A stretch of 60,465 nucleotides of DNA from a virus. The translations under genes were made by a program, and so were the position numbers. This document shows positions 36,479 through 44,517 of this stretch, piece by piece. The stretch covers positions 1-60,465 of the IMG/VR virus record IMGVR_UViG_3300021964_009736. One strand, 5' to 3'. Below the pieces are notes generated by a model that was not told the DNA's origin, did no database searches, and was given only the letters and a program-made list of their open reading frames with translations. How positions within the stretch are numbered: position 1 is the first letter of the stretch; each line of letters opens with the position of its first letter.

Positions 36479-37619
36479 AGTATTCCTCAAATTCTGGACA
36501 CACAGATAATAAATTTTCTTGTCTAATTTTATCTAAATCCTTTGTATAATGAATAAATGTTTGAAAGTATTTTGCAAGATTTAAATTGTGAACATAATTT
36601 ATTCCTGGTATATCGTTATTAGCATTTGCTTTATCTAGTATTTTTTGCGGCAATATACTTGGATTTAGATAATGAGGTGTAGTAACAACATTGTTGAAAT
36701 ATATTTCCCAGTTTAAGTCTCTAGTGTCCATATACCAATCTTTTATGTCTTGTAAGTGACAAATATTATATGTCATTATAGTCACAGCAATTATTACTCT
36801 ATCAAAACAATAATATTTTCGTAGGTTTCGTTCCAATTCCTTAAAGTTAAAGTTTTTTCCACCTCTAATGTATTTGTACAAATCGCCTGTACCTTCTAAA
36901 CTTACTGTCCATTTTGTATGACCAAACTGTAAAGCAAGATTATGTAATTCTTCATCTACTATAGTGCCATTAGTTGTTAAGTCAAGTGTAATTTTTTCAG
37001 CTATTCCCATATCTATTAATTTCTGCAAAATAATCTTATTACCAGGTTCCATGTAAGGCTCGCCGCCTTTGATGCTTAGATAATTTAAATTTTGAAAATA
37101 ATTTTCATTTTCAAATAAATTTTCAATAATTTTTGTATCAACAGATTTATAACCAAATTCTGGGTGATTGACCGGTCTGTCGTAGTCTGTATTTAAATTA
37201 AATAACTTGTGTTCGTCTTTGATCCATGCACTAGAACTTATTCCGTTACACATCCTACATTTAAGGTTGCATATGTTACTCATGTTAAATTCTAGAAACC
37301 TTACGTCCTTAAATTCTTCAGTGTATTTTTGATCTTTATCAATTAATGGATTTAGTATATCCTTAAAGAACATACGTCTACTGTGCCCGGTTACTTGTTC
37401 TTTCATAGGACAAGTATTACATTCTGCTGGAATAATATTCTTCAGCAAACTTTTTCTTGTATTCTTGGCTATATCACTATTAATTACTTCTTCAAAACTC
37501 TTTTCAAATATATTGCCGTATCGGTTCCAATACACTCCGTCTGGAGTAATGTCTCCGTTAAATCTAACTACTAGACTGTGCCATGGCGCATAACACTTTA
37601 AATAATTATTGTTTTGCAT
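36471..37619 (-). CDS. Twitch-type radical SAM enzyme (3 of 5), altered N-terminal cluster site
   Basis: C117-x3-C121-x2-C124 (SNICNLKCRMC) is the SAM cluster motif, followed by IKGGEPYMEPG. The N-terminal twitch keeps C9, C67 and C70, but the usual CC pair after the N-G-D turn is replaced by PDGVYW, so the auxiliary cluster may be lost or incomplete. The C-terminus (LDKIRQENLLSVCPEF) is a diverged form of the shared signature. The gene starts 22 bases inside the propeller gene upstream. Confidence 0.78.
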   Translation of the reverse strand: MQNNNYLKCYAPWHSLVVRFNGDITPDGVYWNRYGNIFEKSFEEVINSDIAKNTRKSLLKNIIPAECNTCPMKEQVTGHSRRMFFKDILNPLIDKDQKYTEEFKDVRFLEFNMSNICNLKCRMCNGISSSAWIKDEHKLFNLNTDYDRPVNHPEFGYKSVDTKIIENLFENENYFQNLNYLSIKGGEPYMEPGNKIILQKLIDMGIAEKITLDLTTNGTIVDEELHNLALQFGHTKWTVSLEGTGDLYKYIRGGKNFNFKELERNLRKYYCFDRVIIAVTIMTYNICHLQDIKDWYMDTRDLNWEIYFNNVVTTPHYLNPSILPQKILDKANANNDIPGINYVHNLNLAKYFQTFIHYTKDLDKIRQENLLSVCPEFEEYYV

Positions 37620-38743
37620 ATATTTAAATCTTCATCAAAAAATTCTACTTGGTGTGCATTAGATTCAATGTTTACACTAATAACACATATTTTATCATTA
37701 TGAATAATGGGTCTTCCCCATAATTTATCAGGGGTATTAATTTCTTTTATAATGTTGCCTTCTTTTGATATCTTAATAATACTACATCCTAGTGTTCCAG
37801 TTGGCCAAAAGTATGCACTGCCTTTATAAGCAACACCGGATCTAAATCTGTATTTGCCTCCAAAACTTTTTTCAATATCTATTTCATTGAAAGTATAATC
37901 AAGCAAATTTATACTTACCCCAATATTGCTATCATTATGGTGTTCATCTCCGTATGGTAACGCTAGTAAATAATTATCTATTAGTACGCTGCAATTATAT
38001 TTTTTTGCAAAATCTTTGTTGCATATTTTATGATAGGAAAATTTACTAGTAGTAGTATCAAAAACTACTAAGTCGTTTAATCCTTTTGTTTCTCCAAAAG
38101 GTAAAGCAATAAGTTTATCCCCATAAACTTCTATATCACTAAATTTTCTAGTAATACTAGGATCAACGTCTACTTTATAGGACTGCAATTGATCTCCATC
38201 AAACGAAAGTAGTTTACAGTATCCTGCATCGTCTCCTCTAGGCATACTCCAATATTTTCCGTTACAATAAACAGTGCCCATATGTAATTTTTTGCCTTCA
38301 TAAGGAACTTTATAAGTTTCTACTTTATCATTTTTAATATATAGACACTTGTTTGTACCTTTATAACCTAAAGGAAAACTAAATGCTGAATTATTATCTG
38401 AGGCTATACTATAATATTGTCCTTGCCCTTCAACATCTATGTGATGATAAACTACATCACCGTTTCCTTTTATTTGTGTTACATAATTGTAATCATCCCA
38501 TATACCATACGGAACAAACCATATACTATCACCTATAGATGTCACTGCACTTGTTTTGCTTGTTCCTTGTGATTTAGAACATTCTATGTATTTTACATCT
38601 TTGTCAATAAATACGCCTTGATTGTAATTTTTACATTTTTCTGTTGCAAACGGAGGAGAAAACAAAGTACCATTATGGCTATGTAATATCATATGCCTAA
38701 TGTTTTCTTCTTTGTAATAGTCTTCAAATGCTTTATATGTCAT
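37598..38743 (-). CDS. Beta-propeller-like protein, P-(Y/F/R)-G-E repeat type (2 of 2)
   Basis: ATG at 38743 overlaps the upstream stop by 11 bases. The 381 residues contain about six blades, each with an aromatic strand then P-x-G (VPYG, FPLG, MPRG, LPFG, LPYG, WPTG) and a loop leading to a D-x-(V/L)-x-x-(F/I) strand. No signal peptide or catalytic motif. It is a paralogue of the gene just upstream and sits inside a radical SAM cluster. Scaffold, substrate or lyase-like activity are all possible; I cannot choose. Confidence 0.6.
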   Translation of the reverse strand: MTYKAFEDYYKEENIRHMILHSHNGTLFSPPFATEKCKNYNQGVFIDKDVKYIECSKSQGTSKTSAVTSIGDSIWFVPYGIWDDYNYVTQIKGNGDVVYHHIDVEGQGQYYSIASDNNSAFSFPLGYKGTNKCLYIKNDKVETYKVPYEGKKLHMGTVYCNGKYWSMPRGDDAGYCKLLSFDGDQLQSYKVDVDPSITRKFSDIEVYGDKLIALPFGETKGLNDLVVFDTTTSKFSYHKICNKDFAKKYNCSVLIDNYLLALPYGDEHHNDSNIGVSINLLDYTFNEIDIEKSFGGKYRFRSGVAYKGSAYFWPTGTLGCSIIKISKEGNIIKEINTPDKLWGRPIIHNDKICVISVNIESNAHQVEFFDEDLNICKTIII

Positions 38744-39971
38744 TGAGGTCAAATGTGTTAACTACTTTTTCTTGGATAGTATCAAATACTAGAACTGTTT
38801 GAAAACTATCACTCTCTCCATAAGGGAACGCATAAATTATATCATCTTTGATAACGCAACTATTGTATTTTTCTATTGTTGTATTATCATAGAAAAATTC
38901 ACTTATATCTATAGTATAGCACTTTTCGGTATAAGTGTCAACAACTAGTATTTCTGCTAAGTCTCCAAATTGCTTCCAAGTTGATTGAGGCTCACACACA
39001 CAGCCGCCTCTAGGAATGTAATATATTTTTCCTTTACTATTTTCAATACCGGCAAAATATTTTTTACTTTCTTTACCTATACCTAGCTTAATTAATCTCC
39101 ACGTACAAGTGTTACTGTCGATAACAAACATATCATCCCAATCTTCGTCATGTCCTGCAGGCGGACAGAATATTTTGCCATTTTTAGCAACTGTATGGGT
39201 ATAATATTTTCTACTTGTGCCTTTTATTCCGGTTTTTTCACTATACCATCTGTTGCCGTCAAACCACATGTATACATCGAATTCTGGGTTTTCACTGTAA
39301 GGAGGCGCAAACAGTTTATTTCCTACTTTAGCTAAAGTAGTAAATTTTTTATTTGTCATGCTTTGTTCTTCATATTCTAACCAATGATTAACACAATTAC
39401 AAAGTTCATATTTACGACTATTGCAATCATATTTTATTCTATAATTGAAATATGTTTCCCAATTTTCTCCTCTAGGTAATCCATATATTTCTCCATCTAC
39501 TATTTGAGTAGTGTGCCATTTCTTTTGGTCATTAAATGGTAAATCTAATTTTATTTGATTCGCTACATGATTATTTAGATCAAAGTGTAATACATAGTCA
39601 AATACCTCGTGTTCACCATATGGTAAAGCAATTAGTTCTCGACCGTTTATATGCCCTTGTATATACATTCCTTTACCTTTTTTATCTAATGGCGAATATG
39701 TTACTTCATCTGTTTCAGTATCTAATATAAGAATATTATCTTCGTTATAAGGTAGCCAATATATATAATTTCTGTATGTTATACCCTTTTGCCATTTTTC
39801 CGGAAAATCATTGACTTTAATTTGTATTTTTGACATAGCATTGTTTACAGGATTAAACTTTAATATATAATCAGTTACATTCGATAATCCAAAAGGTGCA
39901 ATGTAGATTACTCCATTGTTACCTAGTGTAGGATACGAAAATGTTTGCGCTCCAATATTACATGTAGTCAT
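38733..39971 (-). CDS. Beta-propeller-like protein, P-(Y/F/R)-G-E repeat type (1 of 2)
   Basis: I chose ATG at 39971 because GGAGAAA lies at a good distance; it overlaps the upstream stop by 14 bases. The 412 residues hold about seven blades marked by APFG, LPYN, LPYGE, LPRGE, PPYSE, PPAGH, IPRGG and FPYGE, most followed by an FD-x-V-L-x-F strand. The repeat differs from Kelch or WD40 patterns. It precedes a second copy, and both are between kinase-like and radical SAM genes. Function unknown. Confidence 0.6.
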   Translation of the reverse strand: MTTCNIGAQTFSYPTLGNNGVIYIAPFGLSNVTDYILKFNPVNNAMSKIQIKVNDFPEKWQKGITYRNYIYWLPYNEDNILILDTETDEVTYSPLDKKGKGMYIQGHINGRELIALPYGEHEVFDYVLHFDLNNHVANQIKLDLPFNDQKKWHTTQIVDGEIYGLPRGENWETYFNYRIKYDCNSRKYELCNCVNHWLEYEEQSMTNKKFTTLAKVGNKLFAPPYSENPEFDVYMWFDGNRWYSEKTGIKGTSRKYYTHTVAKNGKIFCPPAGHDEDWDDMFVIDSNTCTWRLIKLGIGKESKKYFAGIENSKGKIYYIPRGGCVCEPQSTWKQFGDLAEILVVDTYTEKCYTIDISEFFYDNTTIEKYNSCVIKDDIIYAFPYGESDSFQTVLVFDTIQEKVVNTFDLNDI

Positions 39972-40410
39972 TAATTTTTTCTCCGAATGCACTTAACAAA
40001 TCGTGCCTTAACTTTTTCCTAGCTTCTACTAAAGAAACCATTTGTAAATTGTCCCAATCTACTAATTCGTAGCCTTCGCCTGTATCTATTATGTTACTTA
40101 GCACCCAATCCATATGTGCATATGGTTGTGTTTTTTCTATATTATCTTTGCAGAAATTTACAATTTCTTTAATAAATTTATCAGTATGCTCATAAGTGTT
40201 AACAGGATTTCCACTTATTTCATTGACTGTCATATACATTCTATTTGCAGTAAATCCATAGTCTACAACATAACCGGGTATAAGTCTATCTAGTAGTGCA
40301 ACTAAATTTTGTATCCATTCGCTATCACAAAAAAGCCAGACTTTCTTGTATGTGCCGTTGCCCTTATACACTTTCCTTTTTTTCCTATTATTTTCCTTAA
40401 CTAATTCCAT
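39958..40410 (-). CDS. Minimal kinase-like protein (APH/choline-kinase fold fragment)
   Basis: ATG at 40410 is the likely start; it overlaps the upstream stop by 14 bases. H99-x-D101-x4-N106 (HMDWVLSN) is the catalytic loop of aminoglycoside-phosphotransferase-like kinases, and D118 (LVDWDN) the metal-binding Asp. At only 150 residues, the N-lobe is reduced to a short RKVYKGNGTYKKVWLF stretch whose Lys could be the ATP-lysine. Small-molecule or peptide phosphorylation is inferred; it may also be a pseudokinase. Confidence 0.5.
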   Translation of the reverse strand: MELVKENNRKKRKVYKGNGTYKKVWLFCDSEWIQNLVALLDRLIPGYVVDYGFTANRMYMTVNEISGNPVNTYEHTDKFIKEIVNFCKDNIEKTQPYAHMDWVLSNIIDTGEGYELVDWDNLQMVSLVEARKKLRHDLLSAFGEKINDYM

Positions 40411-41428
40411 AATATTTTGCAACCTCTGGCAAGAAAAATTTAATATGTGTTGACCTGTTTTTGTCTAAGACAGTTATATGTTCAATAAACTGTCGTAAAT
40501 GATTTTCGTCGCTTTTAAATGTTAAGAAATTTCTGAAATGATTTATCTTTCCCTTCATAGAATACGGAGCACTATTAATATTCATATACTTAGGATTTAC
40601 AAGTATGTTTTCATAAACTTCAAAATTATTCTTATCAGCATATTCTAGTAAATCATCATAATATAATATATTCTGTATTTGTATTGTTGGTCCTAAACTA
40701 GTATAACCTAAATCCTTAAACTTAGGTATATTATCAATAATATCTTCCCAACGACTACCCCATCTGATATAATCGTTTACTTTTCCTATACCGTCAATAC
40801 TTAAACAAAATGAAACATTGTCAAATCTTTCTAATGCTTGCATGGCCTTAGGATTTGCAACTGTACCGTTAGTAGAAAATCTTATGGCTACTTTTCTATC
40901 TAGCCTTTCAAGAAATTTTACAAGATTCTTTTCCAGCATCGGTTCACCGCCTGTAATATAAACCTCTTGTAATTCTTCTAAGTCGTCAACAAAGTCTAAC
41001 ACATTGTCGTCATACCAATTTGAAATTTTAGAACCACATGTAAATGGACTTTGCATTTGCTTACTAATAATTTCCTGATGTTCATAATATAAGGAACTAC
41101 TGCTATGCGGTCCGCACATATTACATTTTAGATTACAACTGTTGCCGAATCTTAAATCTAAATGGGTAATACCAGGACCTATTTTTGCTTTTGTGCGTTT
41201 ACTTTCTTTTCCAGAATATTCTTCGTACATACATTTACGGCAAGCATCCGGAAAAATTCCTTTTGATAAATTTTCTTTAGCTTTTTGTACTGTAGGACTG
41301 TTTAACCAATCTTTTGGTTTAGTATTGGTAATATTTTCAGTATTACTTTCCTCGTCACTTATGCAACACAGTCTATACTCTCCTGTAGTTCGAATACAAA
41401 CATGACTTTCTAAGAAAGGACATTTCAT
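40397..41428 (-). CDS. Twitch-type radical SAM enzyme (4 of 5)
   Basis: ATG at 41428 overlaps the upstream stop (ATGA); another in-frame ATG lies three codons earlier. C3, C21-C22 (RLCC) and C63/C66 (CRKC) are the N-terminal auxiliary set, and C98-x3-C102-x2-C105 (GNSCNLKCNMC) the SAM cluster. ITGGEPML follows and the end is LDKNRSTHIKFFLPEV, the shared C-terminal signature. It is the closest in layout to the copy at 33079. Coupled to a second radical SAM gene of a different subfamily upstream. Confidence 0.82.
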   Translation of the reverse strand: MKCPFLESHVCIRTTGEYRLCCISDEESNTENITNTKPKDWLNSPTVQKAKENLSKGIFPDACRKCMYEEYSGKESKRTKAKIGPGITHLDLRFGNSCNLKCNMCGPHSSSSLYYEHQEIISKQMQSPFTCGSKISNWYDDNVLDFVDDLEELQEVYITGGEPMLEKNLVKFLERLDRKVAIRFSTNGTVANPKAMQALERFDNVSFCLSIDGIGKVNDYIRWGSRWEDIIDNIPKFKDLGYTSLGPTIQIQNILYYDDLLEYADKNNFEVYENILVNPKYMNINSAPYSMKGKINHFRNFLTFKSDENHLRQFIEHITVLDKNRSTHIKFFLPEVAKYYGIS

Positions 41429-42474
41429 TGCCCACATGTCCTTTCACATATTGCATATCTATTTTTGTTTTTCCAACTATCTACTAGATAGGTAAACCAT
41501 TCGTGATTAAGTATTGTGTTTAAATCAAAATGGTTTGTGTTATTCCAATTTTCTTCGCCAAAGTTTACAATTTTTTGTACATCTTGAGCATAAACACCTT
41601 GTGGATGTCGACTATATCTATCACTTAGGAAGTAACAACAGGGAAATACTTCTCCCATATGACTTATTTGTATTTTATTTTTTGTTTTCCATTTACACAC
41701 AATTTCTGCATTTTCAAATCCAGCATCTAAACTTCCGTGTTTTTCTTGTAATTTTATAAGGCGATCTCTGTTGTCGAGAAAATCTTTTTTGTAAGCAATA
41801 GCACGAGACTCTTCTTTTTTATTTGCCTTAAACTTTTCAATTGCATCACCTACTAAACTATTAATTGCACTAAATGTATGGCCCCCATTGATATCAAATT
41901 TTTGAAAACCCATTTCCTTAGCCAAAGATTCACAGCGTTCAATTTGATGGCAATTATGGTCAAAAACTAACATCCTCCATCTAGCTCTACCACCTGCTGA
42001 AATAAAGGTTTGAGCATTTTGCATAATTTTATCCCAAATTACACCTCTCCTATACAAGTGATTGGTATCTGATAATCCGTCTATACTGAATGTAACATGA
42101 GTTGGGAAAGGAAAGTCTTTTAAAGTAAATGCTAAATTTTTCCATAACTTATTAGTTCCTAGCCCTCCGTTTGTGTGTATGCTTATAACTGGTAAATTTT
42201 TTGTAGTATCTTTAATATATTCAAGTGCAGATATAAGATTAGGATTGAAAATAGGATCGCCATAACTTCCATTAAATATAATTTCTTTAATATTTTTCAA
42301 AACATCTGCCGTGAAGATTTTTTTCCAGTTTTCTAAAGTCATATGCTCTAAAGGCATAATAGGATTTACAGAAACACCGTCTATATTTCTACTACAATTA
42401 CCGCACATACTATTACAATGGCTAGTAAAGTCTATTATAACCGTTTCTAATTCTTCGAGTGTAAGATACTGCAT
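41425..42474 (-). CDS. Radical SAM/SPASM-like protein (2 of 2)
   Basis: C20-x3-C24-x2-C27 (SHCNSMCGNC) is the SAM cluster motif, followed by FNGSYGDPIF. The GGRARWRMLVFDHNCHQ block matches the protein at 31504. The C-terminus has VFPCCYF and CERTCGQ, a SPASM-like auxiliary region. It starts at ATG 42474, first gene of the leftward block and divergent from the gene at 42501 across a 26-base gap that holds a perfect palindrome. Confidence 0.78.
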   Translation of the reverse strand: MQYLTLEELETVIIDFTSHCNSMCGNCSRNIDGVSVNPIMPLEHMTLENWKKIFTADVLKNIKEIIFNGSYGDPIFNPNLISALEYIKDTTKNLPVISIHTNGGLGTNKLWKNLAFTLKDFPFPTHVTFSIDGLSDTNHLYRRGVIWDKIMQNAQTFISAGGRARWRMLVFDHNCHQIERCESLAKEMGFQKFDINGGHTFSAINSLVGDAIEKFKANKKEESRAIAYKKDFLDNRDRLIKLQEKHGSLDAGFENAEIVCKWKTKNKIQISHMGEVFPCCYFLSDRYSRHPQGVYAQDVQKIVNFGEENWNNTNHFDLNTILNHEWFTYLVDSWKNKNRYAICERTCGQ

Positions 42475-42486
42475 AAGTATACTTAT
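42473..42486. promoter_or_regulatory. Perfect 14-base palindrome in a divergent gap
   Basis: ATAAGTATACTTAT equals its own reverse complement. It begins at the start codon of the leftward radical SAM gene and lies 14 bases before the ATG of the rightward one, in a 26-base gap that must serve both. An operator or a bidirectional -10 is possible; AT-rich DNA makes short palindromes common. Confidence 0.3.
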
Positions 42487-42500
42487 TACTACCTATAGCT

Positions 42501-43820
42501 ATGACACAAGAATTAGAAAAAATTAAATTACGAGATTACATCAAAACACTTAACATTGGCCCTGTTGAACTAGACGGTCAGGCAATGTGCGCGAACAAAT
42601 GGACACATACTTATGTGTATTTAGGTGCAAACATTGTAAAGAACTGTTTTAATGTTCCTAATAGGATTGTTACCGAAGAGGAAATGGAAAAGTATGGCAA
42701 GGATGTATTTTTTAATCATCCTTATGAAATTGCAAGAAGACAAGAAAAGTTAGATAACATTAAACATATAGACTGTGCTAATTGTTGGGAATGTGAGTCT
42801 AGAGGTATGATTAGTAGTAGATTACCTAATAACTTTTATGAATTTCATAGACAACGATTAGGTGTTGAAAAGGGAACAGATCCTTTACCTACAAACCTAG
42901 AAGTTTATTTTACAAATACTTGTGACTTGAAGTGTGTATACTGTAGTCCGCAATATAGTTCACAATGGGAAGCAGAGTTAACCAAATATGGTGATCCATT
43001 TGTACTACGTAAAGAGAAAAATAATCAAAAGTTTAAAGATTTATTTTACCAATGGTTAGAAGAAGATGCTGTTACAAGTATTTTGAAGTATTTTGTTTTA
43101 GGAGGTGAGCCACTTATACAAAATGAATTTTATGAATTTACTGATAGATTATATAAGTTATTAAAGGAAAACGCAACTAAACATAATATTAAACCTGTAT
43201 TAATTGTTGTTACAAACGGCAACACACCAGAAAAATATTTAAACAAATGGTTTGAACAAATTGAAAAATTACAAGACTTGATTTCAATACAACTTGATAT
43301 TAGTATGGAATCTACAGGCGATAGGGCAGAATTTATTCGTAGCAATTTAGAATGGAGTAGATTCGAATCTAATGTAAAGCGTATTTTAGAATTTAGTAAA
43401 CACAAAGATGTCCAAATAAGATTTAGTTGTACACATACTGCTTTGAATTTGCCTACATTTAACAATTTCCTTATGTGGACACAATATTTAGGAGATTACG
43501 AATTTGACTTCACACGTAGTAGTGTAGTTAATCCGCCGGAGCTGGCACCTTGGATGTTAACAGAAGAATTTTCTAAAGATATAGATATGTCTATAGAGTG
43601 GTTTAAGAAACACAGGCCAGATTTAGAAGACTACCAAAATTTCTTACACACTATTAAGAATAGTTTTGGTAAACATACAGATGAACAATTAGCTAATGTT
43701 CCAAATTTTATTGAAAAGATTGTAGAAAGAAGAGGAAAAGATTTTGTTAGTACTTTTCCTGAATTACAAACATGGTATAACAAATGTTTACAGTTGAGAG
43801 AGTTTTATGACGCCAGTTGA
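42501..43820 (+). CDS. Twitch-type radical SAM enzyme (5 of 5)
   Basis: C141-x3-C145-x2-C148 (TNTCDLKCVYC) is the SAM cluster motif and LGGEPL follows. The N-terminal region has C30, C49 and a CANCWEC set (92-98) where auxiliary Cys pairs sit in the other copies, spaced differently. The end has a RGKDFVSTFPEL version of the shared signature. First gene of the long rightward block; its last 14 bases overlap an oxygenase gene, so the two are coupled. Confidence 0.8.
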   Translation: MTQELEKIKLRDYIKTLNIGPVELDGQAMCANKWTHTYVYLGANIVKNCFNVPNRIVTEEEMEKYGKDVFFNHPYEIARRQEKLDNIKHIDCANCWECESRGMISSRLPNNFYEFHRQRLGVEKGTDPLPTNLEVYFTNTCDLKCVYCSPQYSSQWEAELTKYGDPFVLRKEKNNQKFKDLFYQWLEEDAVTSILKYFVLGGEPLIQNEFYEFTDRLYKLLKENATKHNIKPVLIVVTNGNTPEKYLNKWFEQIEKLQDLISIQLDISMESTGDRAEFIRSNLEWSRFESNVKRILEFSKHKDVQIRFSCTHTALNLPTFNNFLMWTQYLGDYEFDFTRSSVVNPPELAPWMLTEEFSKDIDMSIEWFKKHRPDLEDYQNFLHTIKNSFGKHTDEQLANVPNFIEKIVERRGKDFVSTFPELQTWYNKCLQLREFYDAS

Positions 43821-44517
43821 ATTAGAAAAGTTTTTTGAAGAGCATTCAAAAGAATATAAATTTTCTTATCCTGATATATTCGATCCTACTTGGGTTGTAA
43901 AGGAAAGCGAATGGCCTTTCTTTAGGCTTAGTGCTTTAGATAAGCAACCGTATAGCGAAATGTATAAAGAGGCATATAAGTTATATGATAGGTTTTATGA
44001 ACATAGGGAGGCATACGGAAAAGGATGGCGCAGTCTTACACTTAACGGATTAGATGAAGACACACAAACATTGGACAGTTATGGAGACAGGAAACAAACT
44101 ATAGAAAAATTAGACTGGACTTGGGTAGCAGATGCTTGCCCGATTACAAAAAAATTCTTAACAGATGTTTGGCCCTCTGAATATTTGAATAGAGTAAGAT
44201 TTATGTTGTTAGAGCCCGGAGGTTATATATTACCACACCAGGATAGACCGGACACACAAAAAAGACTTAGTGTTTGTAATATTAGTTTAAATAATCCTAT
44301 AGGATGTGAATTTGTTATGAAAGACCAAGGCACTGTGCCTTTCGATCCAAACGGAAGTGCAATGTTAATGGATATTAGTAATGTACATGCAGTGTGGAAC
44401 AGAAGTAACGAACCAAGAATACACATGATTATACATTTTGAAATAGGTAGAAGAATAAGAGATTTTTTCTATGTGTTAAGAGAAAGTTATCATTTAAATA
44501 GGAATAATAATGTCTGA
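43807..44517 (+). CDS. 2OG/Fe(II) oxygenase-like protein (3 of 7)
   Basis: GAGAGAG precedes the ATG. H144-x-D146 (LPHQDRPD), H194 (SNVHAVWN) and R204 (EPRIHMII) give the iron triad and 2-oxoglutarate Arg of an aspartyl/asparaginyl hydroxylase-like jelly roll. The N-terminal 100 residues form an extra domain of unknown function. It directly follows a radical SAM gene and opens a run of five oxygenase genes broken only by the 495-residue protein. Confidence 0.72.
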   Translation: MTPVELEKFFEEHSKEYKFSYPDIFDPTWVVKESEWPFFRLSALDKQPYSEMYKEAYKLYDRFYEHREAYGKGWRSLTLNGLDEDTQTLDSYGDRKQTIEKLDWTWVADACPITKKFLTDVWPSEYLNRVRFMLLEPGGYILPHQDRPDTQKRLSVCNISLNNPIGCEFVMKDQGTVPFDPNGSAMLMDISNVHAVWNRSNEPRIHMIIHFEIGRRIRDFFYVLRESYHLNRNNNV

